A DNA stretch of 41,019 bases from Armatimonadota bacterium. Lineage in GTDB: Bacteria; Armatimonadota; Zipacnadia; Zipacnadales; UBA11051. The notes beneath the pieces are model-generated. The model was not told the origin of the DNA. It worked only from the letters and a program-made list of their open reading frames with translations, and made no database searches. The DNA is taken from positions 1 through 41,019 of the forward strand of contig JABLXH010000051.1 of NCBI GenBank assembly GCA_013178155.1. Reading direction: 5' to 3'. The position numbers and the translations under genes are program-made. Below, piece after piece: positions 25,779 to 33,088 of the stretch; the first letter of the stretch is position 1; every line of letters starts with the position of its first letter.

Positions 25779-26915
25779 CTATCCCCCCACCGCTGGCTGC
25801 CGGGCATTGCGGATGGCCTCCAGGTACGCCTCCGGCAGGTTGGAGGGCGGGAAGAAGCCCGGCGTCTGCTGGTAGATCCACACGTACTCATCACTCAATT
25901 CCAGGGCCAACTTCAGGCTGTCGCGGAACTGCTCCGGACTGAAGTAGTTTGCGGCGAAGTCCTGCGCGTCCCAGTGAGAGCCGTTGTCGAGATAGAGACC
26001 GAAGCCGCAGCTCACCTGCGCCCGGTACCTCTCCGGCAGGCTGGTGACGGCCAGGGCCTTGTTGAGCACCGTGTGGTAGCCTTCGAGAAACTGGGTCCGC
26101 TCGCGGTAGCCGTAGGAGAACTCCCACAGGTCCACAAACCGCGTCTGTGGGGCCGAGCCTTCCAGCATCCCGTCCAGGAAGTCCGCCAGCAGGGAGTACC
26201 GGGTCTCCTCAGGTGGTTGGCCGGCAAACCCGGCTCGGTCGTACTGTACCAGCGTCCACCCATACAGCATCAGCACGGTGATGTCGGGGTACAAGGCGCA
26301 CGTCTGCTGCATCAACTCGCGCCCGCGCCGTCGCACCTGCGCCCGGCAGTCGGCGAAGGGCCGGTTGGTGCGCTGCTGTCGGTGGTGGCGGTAACAGAAC
26401 AGCTCGCAGCCGTAGTCATAGTGCTCCACATCCAGCAGCAGGCCCTGGCAGCCCCCCTCGCGGGCGATGGTTACCAGTGACCGCCAGTTCGCTAGAAGCG
26501 TCGCCCAGCGTTGGTCATCGAACCAGTCATACCCCTGGTCCTGTCCGCTGGAGGCAATGCAGACGGGCAGGAAAAGCTCCCGGAGGCGGTCCCGGGGGAC
26601 GCTCTGCAGATCGGCGATCTGCTGCGCGAACTGCGCCGCGGGGTACGCAGTGGCCCCGAAGGTGTTCCAGCCGAGCAGGTTCGCGGTCGCGCCATCGCCG
26701 ACGGTGGGCTTGTCACGGTCCAGCGCCACGGAGACCGCGAGGCCGTCAAACGGCATCTCCTGCATCTCCTGCCAGTGGTCGCGCAGGTAGATAGTGTCCC
26801 GGGTGGACCAGCCGTAGTGGATCAGTTTCTTGGGTCGTGGGGGGATCTGGGCCTCGGTGGGAACTGCCATCCCCAGTGCGACCAGCGCAACAAGAGCGTG
26901 GCACCAGCGGACCAT
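25779..26915 (-). CDS. Secreted TIM-barrel-like protein, possible glycosidase
   Basis: The product has 378 residues. ATG at 26915 is preferred to an in-frame GTG at 26924 because GAGGTG is well placed before it. A signal peptide (VRWCHALVALVALGMAVPTEA) is followed by one domain with a strand-helix rhythm: KKLIHYGWSTRDTIYLRDHW, FDGLAVSVALD, GLLLDVEHYDYG, ITVLMLYGWTLVQYD, and RFVDLWEFSYGYRER. The acidic residues at strand ends (D-V-E in LLLDVEHYDYG, D and E in VDLWEFSYGY) are where barrel glycosidases carry theirs. I cannot name the family. The gene is 21 bases after dgt on the same strand, so it may be read through from the housekeeping operon. It ends six bases from the convergent deacetylase gene. 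Confidence 0.7.
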   Translation of the reverse strand: MVRWCHALVALVALGMAVPTEAQIPPRPKKLIHYGWSTRDTIYLRDHWQEMQEMPFDGLAVSVALDRDKPTVGDGATANLLGWNTFGATAYPAAQFAQQIADLQSVPRDRLRELFLPVCIASSGQDQGYDWFDDQRWATLLANWRSLVTIAREGGCQGLLLDVEHYDYGCELFCYRHHRQQRTNRPFADCRAQVRRRGRELMQQTCALYPDITVLMLYGWTLVQYDRAGFAGQPPEETRYSLLADFLDGMLEGSAPQTRFVDLWEFSYGYRERTQFLEGYHTVLNKALAVTSLPERYRAQVSCGFGLYLDNGSHWDAQDFAANYFSPEQFRDSLKLALELSDEYVWIYQQTPGFFPPSNLPEAYLEAIRNARQPAVGG

Positions 26916-26936
26916 GGCTGTCACCTCACCTGGCTC

Positions 26937-27986
26937 TCAGAAGGGGTAACCGGAGGGCAGGAAGTGCTTCACATACTGCGCGCGGGCGAACCGGTCGGTC
27001 ATCCCGGCGATGTAGTCGCACACGATCCTTGCCCGACGGCGGACCTCCTCGGGCACAAAGCCAACGGCCTCAAAGAGCGCGCGGTCATCCTCCATGTACA
27101 CGTCGAACAGGCCGCCGATGATCCCCTTGACCTTGGCGCACTCGGCCAGGAGTTCAGGGCGTTGATAGACGTGGTCAAACATGAAGCGTTTGAGCGTATC
27201 GGTGGCCGTGAGCACCTCCTCCCCCATGGCGATACGCGGCTGCTCGAGGCTGGCCTCAATCACGTCGGTCACCATCCGCCCCACCCGCTGGCTATGCCGC
27301 CAACCGAGGACGTTCATGCATTCCGTCGGTAGCTCCTCCTGCGTGAGCACCCGGGCGTGCAGGCAGTCGTCCAGATCGTGGTTCAGGTAGGCGATGCGGT
27401 CAGCCACCCGGATGACCATTGCTTCCAGGGTGCTCTCGCCCTCCGCCAGGACCTCCGCCAGGTCACGCTCCGACTTGCGGTGACCCAGGACACCCATGCG
27501 CGTCTCGTAAGTGAGGTTCAGCCCTGCGCCGTCGCGTTCCAGCTCGTCGAGCACGCGCAAGCTGTGTACGTTGTGGGCGAAACCTCCGGCCGGGTCATGG
27601 CGGCGGTAGGCCTCGTCCAGGGCAGCCTCACCGGAGTGGCCAAAGGGTGTGTGGCCGACGTCGTGGCCCAGGGCGATGGCCTCGGTGAGCTCCTCGTTGA
27701 GCCGCAAGGCCTTGGCGATGGTACGGCCGATCTGCGCCACCTCAAGCGTGTGGCTTAGACGAGTCCGCAGGTGGTCTTCCCGTGGTGAGATGAAGACCTG
27801 CGTCTTGTGGGCGAGACGCCGGAAGGCCTTGCAGAGGTGGATGATGCGGTCCCGGTCCCGCTGGTAGACGGTGCGAACGGGGTCCTGGCTCTCCGCAACC
27901 TGACGGCCACGCGAGCGCGAACTCAGCGCCGCGTAGGGGCTGAGACTGGATTCCTCCATCGCCTCGATACGTTCACGGATGGTCAT
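26937..27986 (-). CDS. dgt: dGTP triphosphohydrolase-like HD-domain protein
   Basis: The product has 349 residues. ATG at 27986 is chosen because MTIRERIEAMEES is where close relatives begin; the ribosome site is weak. The HD metal site is clear: RLSHTLEVAQIGRTIAKAL gives the first His, and GHDVGHTPFGHSGE gives the HD pair and the following His. DRIAYLNHDLDD carries the last metal Asp. RDRDRIIHLCKAFRRLAHKTQVF is the usual N-terminal signature of the short bacterial dGTPase-like class. Such enzymes hydrolyse dNTPs to nucleoside and triphosphate, although the short type is often allosteric and its natural role is less clear. It follows glyS by 31 bases, an arrangement known in several bacteria. 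Confidence 0.92.
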   Translation of the reverse strand: MTIRERIEAMEESSLSPYAALSSRSRGRQVAESQDPVRTVYQRDRDRIIHLCKAFRRLAHKTQVFISPREDHLRTRLSHTLEVAQIGRTIAKALRLNEELTEAIALGHDVGHTPFGHSGEAALDEAYRRHDPAGGFAHNVHSLRVLDELERDGAGLNLTYETRMGVLGHRKSERDLAEVLAEGESTLEAMVIRVADRIAYLNHDLDDCLHARVLTQEELPTECMNVLGWRHSQRVGRMVTDVIEASLEQPRIAMGEEVLTATDTLKRFMFDHVYQRPELLAECAKVKGIIGGLFDVYMEDDRALFEAVGFVPEEVRRRARIVCDYIAGMTDRFARAQYVKHFLPSGYPF

Positions 27987-28017
27987 GACTGGCGGCCACT
28001 CAGACCGGCCCCCTGGC

Positions 28018-30129
28018 CTACTGCACAATCTCCCGGAAGTCAGCCAGTTCAAGATACAATCGGTCCAGCTCTCGCATCATCGCCAACCGGTTGCGGCGCA
28101 GGTTCATGTCCTCCGCGTTGACCATGACCGCATCGAACAGGGCCGCGATGGGCTGCTGCAACTGGCTGAGCGTCTCCCATACCGCCCGGTAGTCCACTGG
28201 CGCCGTCTGCTTCAGGGCGGCGATGCGTTCGCGCGCAACGCCCCAGACAGTCCACAGGCTCTGTTCCGTGGGATCGGCGAACAGCGCCGGGTCCACCACC
28301 GTCTCGGCGGGCAGATCGGTGCCGCGCCAGATGTTGGCCGGCCGGGTCGCGGTATCCACCTGTGCCTCGAAGTCGGCGGCTGAGCGACGAAGGAAGCCCA
28401 GAGCGCGGGCACGCTCGATCACATCCACCACGTCCGTCCAGTGCGACCCCAGCGCCGATCGGACCGTGTCGTAGCTGAGCCCCTCGTCTTCGAGCATCGC
28501 CTGGAGCCGGCTGGCTATGAACTCCCACAAGGCGTCCCTGGCCTCCGTGGGCTCCAAGGCGCCCTTCGGTGCCGGGTCGGGACGCGGAATCTGGGCCAGG
28601 CCGAAGCTCAGCGCCGACAACAGATCCAATCGGTAGCCCGCCTCCAGCAAGATGGCAATGAGCCCCTGCGTCTGTCGTCGTAGCCCCTGCGGGTCGCGGG
28701 TGCCCCGGGGAACAAGCCCCAGGGTGAACGCGGCGCAGAGGTTGTCAAAGCGGTCGGCGACAGCCAGCAGCCTCCCCGCCGCCGTGGCGGGCAACGGGTC
28801 GTCCTGCCGGACGGGGAGGTATTGCTCCGCCAGGGCGACTGCCACTGCCTCGGGTTCTCCGGCGCAACGTGCGTAATGCCCTCCGATGTACCCCTGGAGC
28901 GCGGCCAGTTTCCCATCGCCTACCATGAGCGTGACCTGATCGCACTTGCTGAGCATCGCCGCCCGCAAGGCCGCTTGTCGTTCATCTTCGCTCAGCCCCG
29001 GGAGCCGTTCGTTGAGCCACGACACCCAGGCCTCCAGCCGCTTGGTCTTGTCATACAGAGAGCCCAGCGACTCCATGTAGGTGACCCGCCGGAGGGTCTC
29101 CAGGCGCTCAGGCAGCGGTGTCTTCAGGTCTTCGGTAAGGTAGAACTCGGCATCCTCAAGACGCGGAACAATGACCTTCTCGTTGCCTCGCCGCACGATG
29201 TCACTACCGGCCTCGCTGCCGTTGCGAACGATGACGAAGTACGGCAGAAGCGCCCCGTGTTCATCCTCCACGGCAAAGTACCGCTGGTGCTTCTCCATGA
29301 CCGTCACGGGAACGCGCTCGGGCAAAGCCAGGTACCGCTCAGGGAAGCTGCCCAGTACGCAGGTGGGGTACTCCACGAGGAAGTTGTTCTCGGTCAGGAG
29401 GTCCGGGTCCAGGCGTGGTCGCGCATTGACCGTGGCTGCGACCTCGCGCGCCTTCGCCGCGATCAGGTTCTCTCGCTCCTCGTGGTCCACAATCACGAAC
29501 AGATCCCGCAGGGTCTCCACGTAGGCCGAGGGACGGGCGATGTCGCCACTGCCAGGGCCCAGAAAGCGGTGGCCGCGCGTAGTCCGACCAGCCTTCAGCC
29601 CGGCATAGGTCCACTCCAGGACCTCCTCGTCCAGCAGCGCCACCAGCCAGCGCACGGGCCGGCAGAAACGTGTGTCCACATCGCCCCATCGCATGGTCTT
29701 GGGGAACGAAAGGTCGTTGAGCACGTCGGTCAGCAGCGCCGGAATGACGACGCTGGCGGGCTGTCCGCGTTCGGCGACGGTGGCGAAAACGAAGCTGCCC
29801 TTGTCAGTCTCCACGACGCGCAACTGGTCCATCGCGACACCGCGGCTGGCAGCAAAGCCCAGCGCCGCCGGCGTGGGCTTCCCGTCGGCATCGAAGGCGG
29901 CGGCAGCGGGTGGCCCCTTGACCTCCTTGACTTCGTCTGGCTGGCAAGCTGCGACATCCGTCACGAGCACTGCCAGACGGCGCGGAGTGCCGAATACGCG
30001 CACCGGACCGTGCTCCAGCCGCCGGGCGGTAAGGCCCTCGTCCACTGCTTGGCGCAGTTGCTCCAGAGCCGGCAGAACAACGGGCGCCGGGATCTCCTCA
30101 ACACCGATCTCGACAAGCAAGTCAGGCAT
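28018..30129 (-). CDS. glyS: Glycine-tRNA ligase beta subunit
   Basis: The product has 703 residues, the normal length. It starts with the family signature PDLLVEIGVEEIPAPVVLPA and includes FPKTMRWGD, FCRPVRWLVALL, RGHRFLGPG, and VMEKHQRYFAVED, all conserved in bacterial GlyS. The C-terminal part (DVIERARAL and onward, about 570-700) is the anticodon-binding region, with PVDYRAVWETLSQLQQPI and MVNAEDMNLRRNRLAMMREL. With the alpha subunit it forms the tetramer that charges tRNA-Gly. ATG at 30129 has GGAG six bases upstream. It lies 66 bases after the glyQ stop in the same operon. Confidence 0.98.
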   Translation of the reverse strand: MPDLLVEIGVEEIPAPVVLPALEQLRQAVDEGLTARRLEHGPVRVFGTPRRLAVLVTDVAACQPDEVKEVKGPPAAAAFDADGKPTPAALGFAASRGVAMDQLRVVETDKGSFVFATVAERGQPASVVIPALLTDVLNDLSFPKTMRWGDVDTRFCRPVRWLVALLDEEVLEWTYAGLKAGRTTRGHRFLGPGSGDIARPSAYVETLRDLFVIVDHEERENLIAAKAREVAATVNARPRLDPDLLTENNFLVEYPTCVLGSFPERYLALPERVPVTVMEKHQRYFAVEDEHGALLPYFVIVRNGSEAGSDIVRRGNEKVIVPRLEDAEFYLTEDLKTPLPERLETLRRVTYMESLGSLYDKTKRLEAWVSWLNERLPGLSEDERQAALRAAMLSKCDQVTLMVGDGKLAALQGYIGGHYARCAGEPEAVAVALAEQYLPVRQDDPLPATAAGRLLAVADRFDNLCAAFTLGLVPRGTRDPQGLRRQTQGLIAILLEAGYRLDLLSALSFGLAQIPRPDPAPKGALEPTEARDALWEFIASRLQAMLEDEGLSYDTVRSALGSHWTDVVDVIERARALGFLRRSAADFEAQVDTATRPANIWRGTDLPAETVVDPALFADPTEQSLWTVWGVARERIAALKQTAPVDYRAVWETLSQLQQPIAALFDAVMVNAEDMNLRRNRLAMMRELDRLYLELADFREIVQ

Positions 30130-30195
30130 GACGGAACTCCAGTTTCTGATTGCGCCCTGCCGGTCGTCTCGCCGCCGCCACGGGCCTGGTCGCCC

Positions 30196-31065
30196 CTATC
30201 GGTGGCACAGGGGGTAGCCCAGGGCGGCGCGCATCGCAACATGAGCCTGGGCTACCTGGCCGGCAAGATTGCGGATCCGCCCGATCATGGCCGGACGTTC
30301 CGTAATGCTCACCGCTCCACGCGCGTCCAGCAGGTTGAAGACATGAGAGCACTTAAGCACGTAGTCATAGGCTGGCAGATGGAGGTCGCTCTGCACCAGG
30401 CGAGCGGCTTCGGCCTCATATAGCCGGAAGAGCTGCCAGAGCATGTCAATGTCGGCCACCTCGAAGTTGTAGGTGGAAAACTGGCGCTCCTCTTCCTTTC
30501 GCAGTTCCCCGAAGTTGATGTCGTCATTCCACAGCAGGTGCCGATAGTGATCAACGTCCTGCATGTACATGGCCAAGCGCTCAATGCCATAGGTGAGCTC
30601 CACGGAAACGGGGTCACAGGGCATGCCGCCTGCCTTCTGGAAGTAGGTGAACTGTGTGATCTCCATACCATCTAGCCAGACCTCCCATCCCACCCCCGAG
30701 GCCCCGAGGGTCGGCGCCTCCCAGTCGTCCTCCACAAACCGGAAGTCGTGCAGCACCGGGTCGATCCCCAGGGACGCAACGCTCTCCAGGTAGGTCTCCT
30801 GTACATCGTCGGGGGAAGGCTTGAGGATGACCTGGTACTGGTAGTACTTCTGCATGCGGTTCGGGTTCTCGCCATACCGCCCATCGTTGGGGCGCCGGGA
30901 GCCCTGAACATAGGCCACATTCCAGGGCTCGGGCCCCAGCGCCCGCAGGAAGGTGTCCGGCGTCATGGTCCCGGCGCCGACCTCCACGTCATAGGGCTGC
31001 GCCAGAATACAACCCCGAGCGGCCCAGAAGTCGTCAAGTCTGCGGATGATCTGCTGAAAGGTCAT
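30196..31065 (-). CDS. glyQ: Glycine-tRNA ligase alpha subunit
   Basis: The product has 289 residues. ATG at 31065 gives the family start [19 protein letters not shown] and has AGAGGA five bases upstream. The class II core motifs are intact: [40 protein letters not shown], and the adenylate-site segment [16 protein letters not shown] with [14 protein letters not shown]. It is the catalytic half of the heterotetrameric enzyme, with GlyS encoded next. The 149-base space between the sigma factor gene and glyQ holds a hairpin (31121-31143) but no T-box and no glycine-riboswitch pattern that I can see. Confidence 0.98.
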   Translation of the reverse strand: MTFQQIIRRLDDFWAARGCILAQPYDVEVGAGTMTPDTFLRALGPEPWNVAYVQGSRRPNDGRYGENPNRMQKYYQYQVILKPSPDDVQETYLESVASLGIDPVLHDFRFVEDDWEAPTLGASGVGWEVWLDGMEITQFTYFQKAGGMPCDPVSVELTYGIERLAMYMQDVDHYRHLLWNDDINFGELRKEEERQFSTYNFEVADIDMLWQLFRLYEAEAARLVQSDLHLPAYDYVLKCSHVFNLLDARGAVSITERPAMIGRIRNLAGQVAQAHVAMRAALGYPLCHR

Positions 31066-31120
31066 GGTCTTCCTCTTTGCGTCGGAGCATGGCATGGAGA
31101 GCCTACGACGCACGCAATCA

Positions 31121-31143
31121 GGCGGGCCAGTAGCTGACCCGCC
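31121..31143 (-). promoter_or_regulatory. Hairpin in the glyQ leader
   Basis: In the minus-strand transcript, GGCGGGTCA pairs with TGGCCCGCC around the loop GCTAC: nine pairs, one of them G-U. It lies 56 bases before the glyQ ATG. No U-run follows, so it is not a classic terminator. It may mark an mRNA processing or attenuation point between sigH and glyQ. Confidence 0.4.
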
Positions 31144-31214
31144 CGGGGGATACGCAACAGGCTACACCGTCGGCGGCTATCCGCGCCTGCGGTGTCCTGC
31201 TAACGGCTATAGCT

Positions 31215-31907
31215 TCACGTCGCGGCGTGCTGACGCAGGCGCTGGACCTGTTCCGGCGCCACCTGTGGCAGCTTGCGCCGAATCCGCGACAGCGCATTGT
31301 CTATGGACTTGATCTTGCACCGCAGTTCGTCGGCCATCTCCTTGTACGACTTGCCGGTGCGGTACTCGCTGAGGACTTTCCACTCAAACGGCGAGAGCTC
31401 CTGTCGCAGGGTTTCCTGCAGCAGTCGCTCCCCCTCTTTGCCGAGCACAATCGTCTCCGGGTCCACCTCGGGCTTGGAGGTCAGGACATCGGAGAGAGAG
31501 CGATCGTCGTTGTCGCCGCCCGGAGGGGCCTCCAGGGACACTGACGAGTTCAGCGGGGCTTGCTTCTGCCGGGTGGCGGCCTTGATCGCCGATATCATCT
31601 GGCGCTGGATGCAGACCTTGGCAAAGCAGGCAAACGACGTATGGCGGTCGGCCTTGAAGTCAGTGATCGCTTCCCAGAGCCCAATCATGCCGATCTGCAG
31701 CAGATCATCGCGTTCGGCACCGACCAGGAAATACGACTTCACCTTGGCTCGCACGAGGTTGCGGTACTTGTACAGAAGATACTCCGTCGCCTCGCGGTCC
31801 CGGAACTGCTGGGCCCGCCGAACCAATTCTTCGTCCGATAGCGGGTCGTGCGAGGAGCCACCGAGACGTCCCGCGGCTTCTCTGAAGAACTCCGCTGCAT
31901 TAACCAT
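31215..31907 (-). CDS. sigH: Sigma-70 family RNA polymerase sigma factor, SigH-like
   Basis: The product has 230 residues. Region 1.2/2.1 starts DPLSDEELVRRAQQF; region 2 reads EYLLYKYRNLVRAKVKSYFLVGAERDDLLQIGMIGLWEAITDF (two segments of the SigH signature), with TSFACFAKVCIQRQMISAIK as regions 2.3-2.4. A charged linker follows. Region 4 has LSPFEWKVLSEYRTGKSYKEMA and the recognition helix KSIDNALSRIRRKL. This is the SigH/Spo0H type, which in Firmicutes serves the transition to stationary phase and sporulation. Related genes occur in non-sporulating phyla such as Armatimonadota, where the role is unclear. ATG at 31907 has GAGG five bases upstream. It is 29 bases after the DUF4342 gene, so it is probably co-transcribed with cvpA and DUF4342. 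Confidence 0.93.
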   Translation of the reverse strand: MVNAAEFFREAAGRLGGSSHDPLSDEELVRRAQQFRDREATEYLLYKYRNLVRAKVKSYFLVGAERDDLLQIGMIGLWEAITDFKADRHTSFACFAKVCIQRQMISAIKAATRQKQAPLNSSVSLEAPPGGDNDDRSLSDVLTSKPEVDPETIVLGKEGERLLQETLRQELSPFEWKVLSEYRTGKSYKEMADELRCKIKSIDNALSRIRRKLPQVAPEQVQRLRQHAAT

Positions 31908-31936
31908 TGGTCACCTCGGCCACTGACTGATAGGGG

Positions 31937-32332
31937 TTAGCTGCCGGCCGGTCCGTCACTGCGGCCGCCGGTGTAAGCGGTCTCGATAGCACTGCTTGAG
32001 ATCAGGATGGACAGTATCTCCACTACGGCCGCCATCACACCCGCCAGCGCTACCGGCGCTTCCACCACGACCTGGTCCTGCACCCGCCACCTGATCGCCC
32101 CGATGGTGTCCCCTTGTAGGCTGCGCGTCACTCCTTCCTTGACCTGTGCGGTCAGCCGGGCCAGGCTCTCCCTTTGCCGCTTCTCCAGATAGCTAAGCGC
32201 CCTCACCACATCGCCCTGCGCGGCATCCAGCGCCTCCACCGCCGCCTCGTACCCAACGCCCATGCGCTCCCGCAGGGTGTCCACAGCGCTCAGATCGTGT
32301 ATCAACCGCAGACTCCCAGCGACCGCACTCAC
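31937..32332 (-). CDS. DUF4342-type protein with N-terminal UBA/TS-N-like domain
   Basis: The product has 131 residues. The start is GTG at 32332, four bases after the cvpA stop, with little ribosome site, so translation is probably coupled. Residues about 14-50 match the UBA/TS-N fold found at the start of EF-Ts (VDTLRERMGVGYEAAVEALDAA, GDVVRALSYLEK). The C-terminal part has a short amphipathic stretch, IRWRVQDQVVVEAPVAL, then a hydrophobic segment, AGVMAAVVEILSILISS, which in DUF4342 proteins may lie on or in the membrane. The function of the family is unknown. The chain is short and ends in a polar tail. Confidence 0.75.
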   Translation of the reverse strand: MSAVAGSLRLIHDLSAVDTLRERMGVGYEAAVEALDAAQGDVVRALSYLEKRQRESLARLTAQVKEGVTRSLQGDTIGAIRWRVQDQVVVEAPVALAGVMAAVVEILSILISSSAIETAYTGGRSDGPAGS

Positions 32333-32335
32333 GTC

Positions 32336-32806
32336 TTACTTGGCGATCTCCGTCGTGCCAATCTTGCCCATGAAACCCAGAAAACCGTGTACAGCCCGCA
32401 ACTCGTAAATCTGCCCCGCGAAGGCTGACCGGGCGTAGACGTAACTGCCCATGCCGTAGGCCAGCACCACCGCCCCGTACATGGCGTGCGACAGGATCAG
32501 GGCCACGACAATCCCAAACAGGCCGCCCAGTGAACTGTCAAAGGAGCCGATGTCAAACTGAGTCTGCCGCTTCAGCAGGGTGGTTGCCGTCGCCGTGATG
32601 GCCGTTCCGACGCCGATACAGATAAGGTACGCGGTGCACGGGGACAGGGTGCCGGAAGCAGTGAGGTTCAGGTAGACGGCAGGCGCAATCTCCACTGTCA
32701 GGAGGACGCCTAGCATATCGAGGAAAGCCACAACAAAGCCGCGCTGGGCTTCTGCAATGCCGATCAGGATGCAGAGAACGATGACGATGAAGTCGGGCCA
32801 GGTCAT
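32336..32806 (-). CDS. CvpA-like small membrane protein
   Basis: The product has 156 residues with four hydrophobic segments. The start (TWPDFIVIVLCILIGIAEAQ, then RGFVVAFLDMLG) is the typical CvpA/colicin V production-like opening: a membrane helix, an R-G-F turn, a second helix. Later helices are AYLICIGVGTAITATATTLL and GGLFGIVVALILSHAMYGAVV. CvpA-like proteins are inner-membrane proteins of poorly known role, linked with envelope homeostasis. ATG at 32806 has GAGG fifteen bases upstream (first base of GAGG to ATG), a loose fit. It is the first gene after the strong promoter at 32966-32995. Confidence 0.75.
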   Translation of the reverse strand: MTWPDFIVIVLCILIGIAEAQRGFVVAFLDMLGVLLTVEIAPAVYLNLTASGTLSPCTAYLICIGVGTAITATATTLLKRQTQFDIGSFDSSLGGLFGIVVALILSHAMYGAVVLAYGMGSYVYARSAFAGQIYELRAVHGFLGFMGKIGTTEIAK

Positions 32807-32965
32807 CTAGCGAACCGCCTCAACGGGCTGTCACCTGCACCTGTTGCCGTAGCAGCAGACCACTCCACGCAAAAGAGCTGTAAGGAGGTCGGGTCCTGGA
32901 CGCGGGCTACGATGGGGGGCGCGTTCGAGGCCACAAACCCACTAGCTGACTACCGGCATGGGCTC

Positions 32966-32995
32966 AATATACACCACGGACGCAAGACCTGTCAA
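32966..32995 (-). promoter_or_regulatory. Strong sigma-70 promoter of the cvpA-sigH-glyQS-dgt operon
   Basis: On the minus strand, TTGACA (32990-32995, perfect) and TATATT (32966-32971, five of six) are 18 bases apart. The expected start is near 32958, giving a leader of about 150 bases before the cvpA-like ATG. No structured RNA family was recognised in that leader. Confidence 0.8.
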
Positions 32996-33009
32996 CCATC
33001 CAACATGCC

Positions 33010-33069
33010 AAAAAAACCCAAGAAACACCCCCAAGAACAGGTTTGGCACCGCCTTCGCGGTGCCAAACC
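33010..33069 (-). terminator. Intrinsic terminator of the repeat barrel-protein gene
   Basis: In the minus-strand transcript a 13-bp perfect stem, GGTTTGGCACCGC with loop GAAG and its complement (33040-33069), starts 20 bases after the TAG at 33089. It is followed by a U-rich stretch that ends in seven Us (33010-33016). The U-run is not directly at the stem, so termination may be partial. It separates this gene from the promoter at 32966. Confidence 0.75.
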
Positions 33070-33088
33070 CCCACTATCCAGCGAAGAA

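Noticed and set aside
28822-30423. Open frame of 533 codons on the plus strand
   Set aside because: It is antisense to glyS and glyQ, which are certain.
31066-31214. Glycine T-box or glycine riboswitch before glyQ
   Set aside because: There is no T-box sequence (GTGGTACCGCG type), no terminator with U-run and no recognisable glycine aptamer; only a plain hairpin.
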